A stretch of DNA of 64,000 nt from Fragum whitleyi. Lineage: Eukaryota; Mollusca; Bivalvia; Cardiida; Cardiidae. Shown piece after piece: positions 41,624 to 53,780 of this stretch. Both the position numbers and the translations under genes were made by a program. The notes below the pieces were generated by a model, which saw only the letters and a list, made by a program, of their open reading frames with translations, searched no databases and was not told the origin of the DNA. How positions within the stretch are numbered: the first letter of the stretch is position 1; the number at the start of each line of letters is the position of its first letter. The stretch is taken from the NCBI GenBank assembly GCA_948146395.1, contig OX411555.1:39511065-39575064 (forward strand), written 5' to 3'.

Positions 41624-41841
41624 ATTTATACTAAACCCTTGAATTATTGTCGGAAATATGAAGACACGAATACCTCTGTACAGAAATTCGAGTTTCACAT
41701 ATGCTCAAGAAAATTCCATATTATAAGAAATCTGCAGATTTGGCATCAGTCTCAATACTTTGGAGATATAAGTTCAACATTCGAAAATTCCAGTGGTAAT
41801 CATTTTCAAGATTACTTAAAGGAGATCAACATTGTTTATAT

Positions 41842-42100
41842 GTGACCCGTCACGAGAAAATGGACCACCTGGGAACTTTTTAAACTGGATATTTAAAAAG
41901 AGATTCGATCCAGCACTGATAAACTAGAGGTCGCATTTCAAACATTCTTTCACAGGAAGGTAGGTGAATCATTCTAGATTCAGAAAAATAGCAAAGTGCG
42001 AAAAATTTCGACCCTAGTAAGTCTGCGCAATCCGCGCAGTCTGACAAGGGTAGACAATTTACGCACTTCCCATAAGGTACCTTTTCGCCTGGCGGGTCAT
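41842..42100 (-). mobile_element. Family B MITE, copy 6, 259 bp
   Basis: GTGACCCGTCACGAGAAAAT at the left, CCTTTTCGCCTGGCGGGTCA at the right. The palindrome CGACCCTAGTAAGTCTGCGC / GCGCAGTCTGACAAGGGTAG is kept. Confidence 0.86.
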
Positions 42101-42261
42101 ATATGTTTTATTGGCACAAAAGTGCTAGTGGTTTTCTTTTTCAGCCTTACTCGACCTTCAGGTTTTAAGATGATTCCCGTTGGGTCGATTTAAGTTTTCA
42201 AGTAGTGCCTGTCTTCCTTTCGCCTCATAGCAAATGGGAATATAGTGAATTAAAGACGATA

Positions 42262-42699
42262 CAGTTAATAACATCGTGAAAATGACATTCACCTCAATAT
42301 AAACTATTCTAAATCGATCACTCAGCGATCTAATTATTCATTCCAAACACTCACTCAAACCATTCAAAAACGGCCAAACCTATTGAAAAATATAGAATCA
42401 ACAACATCATTCAAAATAAATATTGACAGAGAAAAATCGCGATTTCACTGACATAATTCAAAAAGTTAGCGCCTCATAGGCTCTTGAAGAAATTTGAAGC
42501 TGTGCACAGAACTTGTATGCACTTTTTTATTAAAGGGAGGTAATCAATATCGCAAATTTTGTTCATCCCGAACAAAATTTGCAATATAGGATTACCTCCC
42601 ATTAAATTCACTCAAAACTCGCTCCTCACACTCATTCAATTTCATTCCTAAATCATTCCAAAATCATTCACCTTGTCAATTTCACGATGTTATTAACTG
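42262..42699 (+). mobile_element. Family A MITE, core variant 1, complete, 438 bp (reference copy)
   Basis: TA then CAGTTAATAACATCGTGAAA; TTCACGATGTTATTAACTG then TA. The core stem GGGAGGTAATCAATATCGCA / TGCAATATAGGATTACCTCC surrounds AAATTTTGTTC/ATCCC/GAACAAAATT. This is the cleanest copy for defining the family. Confidence 0.94.
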
Positions 42700-43024
42700 T
42701 ATGACATACTCCTTTTCACACATATGTGTTAACAATGTTATTGAACAGTTTTATAGTGCGGAGTTAGCAGCAAAGTGAGATAAAAGCGCCAACAGTGAAA
42801 AACAAAACAAAACAAAACAAACAAAAAAAAACACAGTCGGTTAATTTGATTATTTCCAAACAATTTATCGTTATATTTGTTAATGTTACCTCATTACCGC
42901 ACAATATAATAACCTTCTAAGACCCCTGTACAAAATAATATCATGTGAAGACGTGTCGGTCCAGGCAAGAAAAAGTAGCGTAATTTTATTGTGCGAACCT
43001 GATGTACATGTATGGTTTTGGAGG
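42700..43024. other. Gap with an (AAAAC)n run
   Basis: CAAAACAAAACAAAACAAAC near 42803. No gene. Confidence 0.5.
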
Positions 43025-43130
43025 AGAAGTTTATTCTTAAATTGTGGACGACCGGACAGATGGACGGACGCCGAACATTGATGGATTACAGTAGCTCACC
43101 TGGAGCTCTTCGTTCCAGGTGAGCTAATAA
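43025..43130 (+). repeat. Pearl-type 3' end with terminal hairpin
   Basis: GACCGGACAGATGGACGGAC then a hairpin AGCTCACCTGG / CCAGGTGAGCT (43093-43125) followed by AATAA. No tandem units are attached, so this is a solo end. Confidence 0.7.
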
Positions 43131-43280
43131 AACCTAACAAAAAGAAAAGCCTAAATTATACGTTTTCAAAAAGATATTAATATGGATTGAAAATCCATCA
43201 AATCACAAAATTTATTTCAAATTTTACTTTTCGTACCCTTTAATATAAAAAAAATCAGATGATTAGACACTAAATAGTTA

Positions 43281-43705
43281 CAGTTAATAACATTGTGAAA
43301 TTGATGAATGATTTTGGAATGAATTCGAACGAGAAGGAGGAGCGAGTTTCGAGTATAAATTAAATATACATGTAGCTTATCCAATATCGCCAATTTTGTT
43401 CCGATGAACCAAATAAATGATATTTTAATTCCCTTCAATAAAATATGCATAAAAGTTATATAAATAGTTTCATATTTCTTCAAGAATCTATCGGATGCAT
43501 ATAATTTCAATCATGTCAATGAAATCGCGATTTTTTACTAGCTATATTTAGTTTGAATGTAATTGTTGAGCTCATCTCTTTTGGTGATTTGGAGCGTTTT
43601 TGAATGGTTTGAGTTAGTGATTGGAATGAATGAATGGAGCGCAAAGTGAGCGATTTTGAATAGTTTTGATAGGGATGAATGTCGATTTCACGCTATAACT
43701 AACTG
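43281..43705 (-). mobile_element. Family A MITE, core variant 1, complete, 425 bp
   Basis: TA then CAGTTAATAACATTGTGAAA; TTCACGCTATAACTAACTG then TA. The core is worn (CGCCAATTTTGTTCCGATGA). Confidence 0.88.
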
Positions 43706-44116
43706 TAAGACTTATACTTAACCCCCATATAATAATCAGAAAGAGTCTCGTGTAATGCTACGAACTAGAACAGGGACTTCATAGATCAAAGATGCAACCA
43801 ATATATCACAGACGAGATCCAGAAATAGTTTTCTCTCTACCGAATATAGAAAGACAGATGCAATTGTAAGTTGTTAATTGAGTTAGAATAACGACTCCTC
43901 ATCTAAGTCCAGCGGGAATCTTTTTTGTTACTTAATTCAAGGCAAGTTCTTTCTGATACATGTAACAATCCTTGTATTTTGTTGAGTATTGTTTAATGTT
44001 ATGCGTTAAATCGCAGTCAGTCTTTCTTCTTAATACGAAATTTTATCAATCAATCTGTGGTCGTCAGTGTAGGCGTAGGCGTCTGCGGCGTCAGGAATGT
44101 TAAACCATGACCATTC
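43706..44116. other. No recognisable feature
   Basis: No frame or repeat recognised. Confidence 0.35.
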
Positions 44117-44245
44117 CTGCGTTCAGGATGAAGCAATAGCGAAGCGCTTTCGAAATGATACCTCGCTTTGCACGTGTTTGCACGTGCAAAGCGGGGTATC
44201 ATCTCAAAGCGCTCACGCAACGTTTTTACATCCTGAACACAGGGC
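44117..44245. mobile_element. Family D palindromic MITE, copy 3
   Basis: CCTGCGTTCAGGATGAAGCA at the left, ACATCCTGAACACAGGG at the right. The centre CTCGCTTTGCACGTG / CACGTGCAAAGCGGGG folds tightly, with GCGCTTT / AAAGCGC further out. Confidence 0.84.
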
Positions 44246-44734
44246 AGATCTCAGCAACCGAGCGTGACATTCGAATGAAATGCTCTTGTTTATTCACAGG
44301 AGACAAAATTTGGGTCGGAATTTATATTAGCTTATATCAGTGCCACGCAGTAATCAAAAAAGGATATTGTGACTGCCGAATACCCATCGTCTATTCATTG
44401 TCTTCCATATTTTTATACATTATGTCCTTCGCAATCTTTAGGGGTGTTGAATGCTAAGAAAATAAAGCAAATTTTAGGAATTTTTTGTGCAGGTCCACAC
44501 GCATTCAACAAATACTATTATAAAAGAACTTGTGATTTGTATCGCTTTTTAGAAGAAAAACAAAAATATGTTGAATATTTTCATGGCTATATTAATGAAT
44601 AAAGTTCCTAGAATTTGATTTTTCACACCAGACAATACCATGACACTTGATGTCTTGGAATCTTTCACCAGCAGTTGTCTTGTTTCAAGTGTTCCTCATA
44701 AAGCGACCTAGTTATTATGGATATAAAACGATGG
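44246..44734. other. No recognised gene
   Basis: Overlapping frames (44155-44457, 44369-44602) show no domain. Confidence 0.35.
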
Positions 44735-44940
44735 AAAATTATTGACTACAGTTTATCATAAAACATTTGATAGAATTATAGATCATATCTCACAAACCAG
44801 CGGGGATCATCATTTTTTCTGTCATAAAAAGGATTCTTTTGTAACTAAGATGACCTCGAGACTATTAATATTAGAGAAGACAACGAGTTTTGACAAGCCA
44901 ATAATGGAATGTAATAATTGACTCAGTCCTCAGACGGATT
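44735..44940 (+). repeat. Dispersed repeat O, copy 1 (direct match to 52700-52905)
   Basis: CGGGGATCATCATTTTTTCT, AAGGATTCTTTTGTAACTAA, GAGACTATTAATATTAGAG and CCAATAATGGAATGTAATAA recur in the same order 8 kb downstream. Confidence 0.75.
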
Positions 44941-45034
44941 CTTGTATACATAAAAATGGACTCTTAAATGGACTCCGTGCAGGGTTTAGCAACTTTAGTT
45001 GCGACTTTGCTACGAACATAAAAATCCTTTAAAG

Positions 45035-45400
45035 TTAGACATCGTGATATTGACAATGTGCGTGATTTTAGAATGATATTGGAATGATACAGTAGTAGGA
45101 GTAGTTTTTGATAAATTAAAATGGAGGTTAAACTATATCGATAATTTCGTCCAAGAGATAGTTTATTACCCACCTTTTAGATATTTGTGAATTTTCCTAT
45201 TTATTTGTCTTTTCTGGCTACTAAGGCGCTTCGAAAGTTATTTGCGATATCAAATTGGTGCACTGATAACATCAATAAGAATGAAATGTTAATCGTAATG
45301 AATTATTTTGAATCGTTTTTGAGTGAGTGTTTGGAATAAATGAATAAATGAGTGAGCGATTTAGAATGGTTTTGAACGGAATGAGTGTCAGTTTCACGAA
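45035..45400 (-). mobile_element. Family A MITE, core variant 2, ends worn
   Basis: GTTAGACATCGTGATATTGA at the left. The core is CGATAATTTCGTCCAAGAGA, and the right arm fades at GTGTCAGTTTCACGAAAAA. Confidence 0.78.
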
Positions 45401-45869
45401 AAAAACCACTATAAAATTGATATTTGGGAATACGTCGGTGATAAAAAGTAATCACACGAGGATGTGGAGTTGCTAGAGTAAGTTAAGCAAGGTATTAAAT
45501 TTAAGTTTATCCTTAAACATTCGCATTGTTGGAAATTCGCTCTTAAAACGATTTCAATTTGTGAGCTTAACTTAATTTTTTATATATATTATAGGGGTTC
45601 GTGTTTATTCTTTATGAATTCCAGTAAATTTTGTTTCGTTTCGTATTTTTTTACTAGGTTATGCCTGAACCAAAGCGCGGTGTCCTTGTGACAAATGGAA
45701 AGTTTGTTAAAAATCAAATTTTCTTTGCCGCTGAATACTTTACAAGAAATATACCTAAAGGCAAAGTTCAGCGCTCGTTCCACAATCTAATGGACTGATA
45801 TTTCTTGGTGGATTAATTAGAATATTCATACTAACACTTTCTCTGAAAGGAAAGAGGCTGTTACAATTT
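45401..45869. other. No recognisable feature
   Basis: The frame at 45589-45783 (minus) has no known domain. Confidence 0.35.
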
Positions 45870-46235
45870 AACTCACTTATTGCTCCATTAAACTGTTCGA
45901 ATCACTCTATCCAGCTACTAAAAACGCACACACAAAAAGTAACGTTAAAAATGCTTCGAAAATGTTCAAAGACTTAACACCTACACTTACATCATTCGCT
46001 TCATTTCTTGTTTTGATTTGATCGTTTGGGCTTTAGTGCGAATTTTTGGTCCGCTAGGACACATAAATCAAAACGTATAGTTCCTTGAAAAGGAGATAAT
46101 GAAATATTGTTAATTTCGTCCGAATAGGACAAAAAACGGTTATTATATTACCTCCTTTTAACTTAATTCAAAACTCGCTCCTCCCGCCAATTCAATTTAA
46201 CTCCGAAATCATTCCAAAATAATCTTCCTTGTCAA
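45870..46235 (+). mobile_element. Family A MITE, core variant 2, ends lost
   Basis: AACTCACTTATTGCTCCATT begins the readable arm. The core is TTAATTTCGTCCGAATAGGA; then CTCGCTCCTCCCGCCAATTC and a damaged end CTTCCTTGTCAAGG. Confidence 0.75.
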
Positions 46236-46289
46236 GGTTTTGGCTTTAAGAACAAGCATAGTGTGAAGAAATGGAAATTGAACATTGCG

Positions 46290-46620
46290 TCCTGTAAGAT
46301 GATAAGGAAAGAACCGTTTATAAAATACGAATACATGGAACCTAGACATACTTCGAGGGATCTACAATCTAACTGGATTTTCGGAACTATTTGGCTAAAT
46401 ATTTGTCAGATGATAAGGCCCCGTTATGAAATACATTCATAATCATTGTAACTAGCCATACTTCGAGGGAGTTACAATCTTACCAGACATTCAAAACAAT
46501 AGGCGAAACATATGTCAGATGATAAAGGACCGTTAATAAAATACGAATACCTTGATACTAGCCAGTTTTCGAGCTAGTTTAGTCTTACCCGATATTCTTA
46601 AAAATTTGGCGAATCATTTT
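46290..46620. repeat. Three tandem units, period about 110 bp
   Basis: AGATGATAAGG-like starts lie near 46296, 46409 and 46517. Within each, the phrases AAAATACGAATAC, CTAGCCATACTTCGAGGGA and TTACAATCTTACC or variants recur. Not obviously linked to the pearl arrays. Confidence 0.78.
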
Positions 46621-48606
46621 CAAAATTTTGTTTCCGAAAGGGGGGCAACTAAACTTTAATATTCATGATCATACGGAGCCAGAGAGTATAATGAACATTC
46701 AACAAGTAATATTAAGTTGGAAAGTTATCCTTACATTTTTCACATTTTAAGAAAAGTACACTCTTAAATTAAGAACAACGAATGTTTGTTCTGATAACGA
46801 TTTCATATATTGCAATCATTATCATATAATCAGTTCCAGTCTGGGAGTTACATGTATAGCTATTAAGATGGTTTGGTTTCATAATAATGATTGATTTGTT
46901 CATAACATGATTTTGCAAGTGATATTCTTCGGCCCATTTTTAGGGACACAAAATCCATCGACCTCCTGCAGTATATTTACATCTTCAACAGTCAAACGAG
47001 GCACTAAGTTTTACATCATTGATCCCAATTAAAAAGAAATCTAAAGAAGATACATAGTTATGTAAATTCAGTAGTGGACCTTCAGAAGCAGGACAATATC
47101 GATAGCTACAAGTGTTTTCCCCAATCGGATAAAGTAAAGAACTGCTTATAATGATTTGGCAGGTATGTTGAAAGGCTTAGTACAATATGTTTTATACACA
47201 ATACCACCTGCTTATCTGGACTAAATCGACCTGGTTATGTTTACATTGGCATACAACTGTAAACAGTGGACGGTAATAGATGTCTGGATTTGGAAAGACT
47301 TGTGTCTGAATAGCTGGAGTTGTATCCATTTACTTATAACACATCTCTCTATTCTGTCGTTCTTTTTGTGAGCTACTTCGTTTTATACATCATGTAAAAA
47401 TCAAAGAAACACTAAATAAAAATACATGTAAATGAAATAGCATTAAAAGTAATGTACAAGAATGATCAAAATTAAGTGGCCATATTTTTGTTCTAACTTT
47501 AAGAAAAACTTCTAAAACTATAAAACTCCAACTATAAAAGTATCCGACTACTTAACAGCATGTTTTATTTTAAAAATTTATATAATTAATACATTTATAT
47601 AAAAAAAGAGAAAAAAGTTTGTATTTAGTCCGATTAGATATAATTTTCACCGAAAATACGAACATATATATCTTCGAAAAAAATCAAAATCAAATGAAAC
47701 TTACTGCTTAAGGCTCACATGGCATTTTTCATTCAAACAAAAGTAATATTTAACGTCTGTCATAGAAAATACTTAAATCATCCATCGCTAAATCTAATTT
47801 CATCAATAAAGGGACAAAATTAAATGCTTTAATTTGTAATATCTACACTTTTTTACACGAGGAAAAATGCTAGTAAATTTATTTTCACATGTTTCGATCT
47901 TTTTTTCATACTCCATATTGTTTCAAATGTTAGTATCATTTTGAGCGTATTTCTATGTTTTTCTGTGATAACAGAATAAATAGTAAGTTTATTATTTGCT
48001 TCGTATTTACGCTTACAAAATACATGTACCAACTCAATCGGAAACCTTCGGCGATTTAAAGGAATAGACTTCGGTAAAACAAGGATAATGCAAGCGCGTC
48101 ATTTCTCACGCAGGTTTATATGTAGTCTAAAAGATTTCTGAAAATGACGTTGCGTAAAACAAAATTAACGAAAGGTTGACATCGGGCATATTATCATTTG
48201 AAAACACAATTTGGGAAGTATTAGGCCTAGTACTGATGTGAGAAATACCATAAATCCATTTTAGGTGTCGCCGCAATATGACTGAAAGACAGTTGAAAGC
48301 GGCGAAAAAAACATTTAAACAAACAAACTATATTTATCAATTGTCCTCAAGAACACACGATTGATATTGTCCCCCTTTATCCTTAACAACGTCATTTGTG
48401 ACAAACCACCTAAACAATGCCATCAGAAACACATTCTATATATTGGAGAATCACTTAGCCATAATGATGATGAAATCATAAGCCTGGATGAGGACCATAA
48501 TGAAAATCAATTCCTATGTTTCTTGTAAGCCAAGCTTTCAAATCTCATTACACGAGTGACTGAGACTTATTTATGGCAATATTTAGTCATACATTTTTTT
48601 GTTAAA
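46621..48606. other. 2-kb stretch with no recognised gene or repeat
   Basis: AT-rich throughout, with stops in all frames at short intervals. AAGCGCGTCATTTCTCACGC (about 48093) resembles motifs near 57.6 and 59.8 kb. Confidence 0.4.
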
Positions 48607-48800
48607 TGAGCCTGTGCGTGAGATTTCCAACAATTTCGAATATGGGCAAAGCAAAGACTCTGACCAGCCTGTGCATCCGCACAGACTGACCAGAGTCCTC
48701 ACTATGTGCTTAGTAGATAGATAAGGTCTCAAAAATGTATTTTTTCTATTAGGTAACTTTATTTTTAGAGTTTGTGGCTGTCTATGCCTCTCAAAGTTGA
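48607..48800. mobile_element. Family E MITE, right terminus lost
   Basis: GAGCCTGTGCGTGAGATTTC at the left and the hairpin CCTGTGCATCCGCACAGACT near 48670. The inner phrase TTTTTAGAGTTTGTGGCTGT matches the copy at 22.4 kb in reverse. Confidence 0.78.
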
Positions 48801-51462
48801 CAAGACGATTAAGATGAGTACCAACAAAAAAGGGTTTGTGTTTTAGGTATTGAAATTAGTTGATCTAAAATCAAAATTACTCCCTCTAGCTATGGATCCC
48901 AAGATATAGCTATTGCATTTAATAGTACTGCTAAAGGTAGTGAGTGTTTGATATAAATGGTAATACCGCAGACGTAAATAGCCAGCACGCCCTGTGAATT
49001 AATCCTAAATGTCGACATCAGAGCGCATCTTATAAACGAAAGGATTTAGTGTAATGATTACTTAATTAAAGAGATTTCTTTTTCATTATTCGTGTATATT
49101 TCTGCAGCAAATTTTATATCCGTACTTACAAAATAAGTACTGCCATATTCAAACAGGTTGCAAACGTGAAAGAACATTAAAGAGAAATACCAGAGATCCA
49201 TTGTTAGGAGCGCCAGCTGCCGCGACATTACTGAAATATTGCTGAAGGCGAAAGAAAATCCTATCCAAACAAAAGAAACAAATTATCATACAGTGGTAGG
49301 TGCTGACAAAAAGAGAAATGAGAATTTTGATAGAACAATAAGTGTACACAGTTTCAGGTCATTGACACATTACGAAATGGCATTAAGAATTGAAAAAGGC
49401 AAATTTTAGACTAACTCATGAGATAATGCTATCTCGGACATGCCTAGAATGGCAATGGACAGCGGCCTCCCGACTCTATGAAACGGAAGTGGGTTTTCGT
49501 TTGTTTTACGGCCATTTTGCGCGTTGTTTAAAAATACCGGTTTTCATAAGATTCTGCTTATGGAAATAACGTGGAATAATAATGGCAAATTTCATAACTA
49601 AGCTTCTTTTTAACATTTGATATCAATTGAGAGACTGGATTATTAAATTTAACAATGAATATACTTGATAAGTGTCATTCAATTAGGAGGGGTCACTAAA
49701 AATAACGAAAAACTTTCATATTTGCATGAAAAGGTATGCTGTTTTTTTTTTAACAAAATTAAGGCAAAATATGTTTTTTTTAAATCATTCACCATGTCAA
49801 TTCAACGATGTTGTTAACTGCAACTAATTGTGACCTATCTTAATTTGTTAACGAGTACCGAGAACCGTTGTTAAATGTCGATTGGACACATATCGCAAAA
49901 TTTAATGTTTGAATATGGTACAGCCCTTATCACTCAGCGGGCTCGGCGATTTCGATCGAGATTTTTGTAAAGAAAAGTATAAATTGCTAGCGCACGAAAT
50001 ACGACTGTGCCTAATGAGATGTTCTATTCTAAAATATTGGTTATGATATACGGATAAAAATAATGCTTTTTCCCCAAAATGGCAGTAAAGCCAAAAGTTT
50101 CTGTTAATAGAAGTTGCGTTATTAGATAGGAAAGATCATAACTTTATTTGTGGACGATACTTTTTTAACAATATCTTACCACCACGTAGAAAATAAAGTT
50201 TGTTTGACATGGCTTGTTTGCAATATGACGTCCGTTCGTGTAAAAATGGCTCTAAAATGCGGAATTAGACATTTCTCAGTATAACTTTGCTCTTTGATTT
50301 CAATATATCTTATAATTTTTCTATACCCGGATTTACTGTCATTTTATAAAAACCAGTGCCATGATATGCACACATTAATATTTAAAGATCCTTGAAGAAA
50401 AAAAGTCAACGGTTTCCGTTTGAAAAGGTTGTTGTCCCGAGGTGGTAATTAAAACAAAGAGTTACGCCTGCAAAAAACGTTAAAATATCCATATGATGCT
50501 GAAAATATAACTATGTAGTATTTCAACGGAAAATTGAATACCAGATTGACTGAACCCTGCTTATATTATGATATATCTGTAAACTACCCTTTTCAGAGGG
50601 AAGTACGATCTATAAATAAACTTCAATTTACGAACAGACAAGTAAGTTGCCAAAGTATATCTATTTCGGTCATGTTTGGGACATAAACCATCGCTCAGAC
50701 GGAAATTCATAGATCTTCATACAATTGTAATAGAGCAAATAGTAACTTAACTAAAACATGCCGTTTATGGCCTACGAAGTATCCATCAACGATAAAAATA
50801 AACCTAGCTGGACCAAAAAGTCTTCCAAAACGGTATTGGCTTTTCCATTTCCCCCCCAAAAAAAGTTTGATTTTCCAGATAAAGAACAACGCTTAATCCA
50901 CAAACCGTTTTACTAGCATAAATTTGCCAAACACATTCAGATGAAAAAAGATAATACAATAAAAATTTAATGTTAAAGAAAATCAGTGAAAAGAAATAAC
51001 AAATACCTCATTCAAATTAAAAATTGCGTTTTATTGAATTAAAAATACAGATGGCAATTATTTAATAAAACGTCTGCATTTATCATTGATAAGACCTTCG
51101 AGTCAGTAATTTAGGAAACTTGTTCTTTCTGTCAGTATATAGACTAACATGTAGACTTAGATATAAACGAGGCTACAGACAAAGATATAAATACACCAAG
51201 GAGAGTAACGGAGTTACGTTTCACTCCCGGAATCTTTTTATATTTTTGTGAAGATTTGCAATCACAACTTTTGAATTTTGATAATATTCGTTACTTTATA
51301 AAACCGTCCTTAGCTTTGTTAAAGAAAAAAAAGTTAATCAAGTGAAATATGGCATTCCGTTATATGGAATTTGTAACGAGAATTGTCATATTTATTTATC
51401 GATACCGCTTCTCGTCAAGAACAAAAATAAGTGAACGACGATGAAGAGTGAGTACAATTCTC
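48801..51462. other. 2.7-kb sparse stretch with one family A scrap
   Basis: CATTCACCATGTCAATTCAA then CGATGTTGTTAACTG (49785-49819) is an isolated right terminus. Small frames at 49149-49349 and 50707-50889 have no known domain. Nothing else recognised. Confidence 0.45.
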
Positions 51463-51623
51463 TTAGTAGAACCGTGGTAGTTCCTCAAAATTTCAGAACT
51501 CATGAACTTTTACAATGTTGACCGAGGTTTCCTAATGAAAATCATAAGGAAATCTCGGTTCAACAAGGTTAAAGTTAATTACTTCCAAAACGTTGCGGAA
51601 CTATAACTGCTCCACTACCTTTA
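51463..51623. mobile_element. Family C palindromic MITE, copy 5, oldest
   Basis: The right end AACTGCTCCACTACCTTTAA and the inner arms ACCGAGGTTTCCTAATGAAA / TCATAAGGAAATCTCGGTT are clear. The left end is degenerate. Confidence 0.74.
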
Positions 51624-52324
51624 ATGAAAAAAAAACCTGCTTTTTGTCGTATTGCAGTCACAACAGATAGTGGCGGTTAGCCATCCACTACTCGACTGAT
51701 TATAACAAGTTTTCTTTCTAACTAGAATAACTCTTACTTTCCAAATCATGCAAAGAAAATCCTTTATGGTATCAAATTCCTGAAATGATAAAAGATAAAA
51801 ATCAGCGTTACACTCATAAGTATCAATTTACAAAGAATTTTTCCAATTTTCATCTCTTTGTCAAATTAGAGAACTTTATTTCTACTTTCTTATTTCTGAA
51901 CGATTGAACAAAGACTATAAGAACATTTAGGCTATAGAAAATAATATATATATATATAAAAAAACAAAAAACAACAACAAAAAAACACACAAAAAAAAAA
52001 CAGGTACAACTGATCATTTCTTTAAATGTTTTGAAGAAAAGGAATTTTCAGCGCACTAAAATTTGGGAGTTCTTGTTTTTTCATAAACATACATCGGATT
52101 CAACATAAAGGTCTTTAAACTATATTTTAGTTTTATTTTACCGTTTTAGGTATTTTCAATAACATTCATGGTGTTTGATAAGACATCCACATGTAAAACA
52201 TAACATGTTTTGAGAAAGCATGCAAAAGGCCTCTCATTAAGTAATTCGAACTTCCTTTTACAAAGATACAACTTTTAAGGTCACAAGAGATAACTGAATT
52301 TCCACATAATTATCGCATTGATCT
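51624..52324. other. Gap with simple repeats
   Basis: (TA)n and A-rich CAACAAC sequence at about 51943-52002. No gene. Confidence 0.45.
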
Positions 52325-52465
52325 ACTACCATCTGTCAGATTTCTGAAGAAACAAGAACCAGGCAGCGTGCGGTTAGTTCTTCACGGAATCCAATTGGGA
52401 GGCTTAAAGGATTACTTAAATAATTAGAATTTAAGCATACGGCCATTCCAGTACATAAATCTGTA
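52325..52465 (-). repeat. Dispersed repeat K, copy 2
   Basis: CTGTCAGATTTCTGAAGAAA, TTCACGGAATCCAATTGGGA and GGCTTAAAGGATTACTTAAA are the reverse complement of 29905-30045. Confidence 0.78.
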
Positions 52466-52594
52466 CAAAGTAGGTCTTGGATGAGTACGGGGAAATTTCA
52501 AATTACATTATTGCGGGAAAAAATAGTCAACGTTTTAGCCAAAACGTTTAATTTCCAAATAGTAAGCATTCGTTCAAACTGTAAATTGTAAGTC

Positions 52595-52905
52595 TTGTTT
52601 AAGCCTAAATACAAAAGTCCGTCTCATAAGAAATTTTACTACGTTAAGAATGTCGGTAACTGTGATAACAGTTTCAATTGTAAAGTGTGGTTATTCAAAG
52701 TAATACTTAACTACAACTCTTATCATAACACGTTTGAAAAACTCATAAATCACATCTTAGAAGTCCGCGGGGATATTGCTTTTAACTGTATTATAAAGGA
52801 TTCTTTTGTTACTATGGTGACCTTGGGACTATTAATATAAGAGCTGACAAAGATTTTGACAGCCAAATAATGGAATGTAATAATTGACACAGTCTTTAGG
52901 CGGGT
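52595..52905 (+). repeat. Dispersed repeat O, copy 2, with an 81-codon frame
   Basis: The right half matches 44735-44940 (CGCGGGGATATTGCTTTTAA, AAAGGATTCTTTTGTTACTA, GGGACTATTAATATAAGAG, CCAAATAATGGAATGTAATA). The frame at 52595-52840 (MFKPKYKSPSHKKFYYVKNV...) is stop-free across the repeat, but the other copy does not keep it open. No domain recognised. Confidence 0.68.
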
Positions 52906-53036
52906 CGTCAGTAAACCCAGATTTCGAAGTTGTTTAACAACTGCAAGAACTTTTACCTTATTGTCATAGACTCTTTAAAAATGCAATTGATTTATTTTGA
53001 GAAGAAGAGAAGTTACCGAATGGCAAAATATAATTT

Positions 53037-53279
53037 GAGCCTGTGTGCGATATTTCCAAATTCAATTTTCAAATGTGCGCAAGGCAAAGACTCTTGCCAG
53101 CCTGTGCAGTCGCACAGTCTGACCGGATTCTTCACCCTGCACTATAGAGATAGATAAGGTCTTAATGTATAATCTGGTTGTCAGTTATATTGGTATATTG
53201 CACTATGTTGATGGCAACGCTGCTGAATATTTGTACCTCGTTCAGGTGTGAACTTGTTGGAAATATCACGCACAGGCTG
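53037..53279. mobile_element. Family E MITE, complete, 243 bp
   Basis: GAGCCTGTGTGCGATATTTC at the left, GGAAATATCACGCACAGGCT at the right. The inner hairpin CCTGTGCAGTCGCACAGTCT lies near 53101. Confidence 0.84.
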
Positions 53280-53429
53280 AATTACCTAAATATCCTTCTT
53301 CAGTTTTCACTTAGACACGTGGAATGAATACATCCAATGTGGGCAAATGGCCCTTATGAATTTAAAAAGTATTTTATCATGAAACACCATTTCAATCCGC
53401 ATCAATTCCCGGCAAAATTTCAATTCGCA

Positions 53430-53780
53430 CAGATTGCTACATCGTGAAAATAATATCAAACTCGATCAAAACCGTTCTATATAGCTCATTCACCGCTGCA
53501 TTTATTCATTTCAAACACAATGTATAGAAATTCATCAAAAAATCCCACGATTTTATTGACTAAAGCTGATTTTGAATTGTATAAGTGATCAACAAAGACA
53601 AACAGATACGAAAGAACGTATATTTTTTAAGGGAGGTAAAAGATATCGCTAATTTCGTCCAATTTTGACGAAATAAGCAATAATGTATTATCTCTCTTAA
53701 ATTGACTTCAAAACTCGCTCCACGCACTCATTCAATATAATTCCAAATAAATTCCAAAATCAATGAAATGTTCAATTTTT
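53430..53780 (+). mobile_element. Family A MITE, core variant 2, ends worn
   Basis: GCTACATCGTGAAAATAATA at the left. The core TCGCTAATTTCGTCCAATTT / TGACGAAATAAGCAATAATG is good. The right end stops at AAATCAATGAAATGTTCAAT. Confidence 0.8.
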
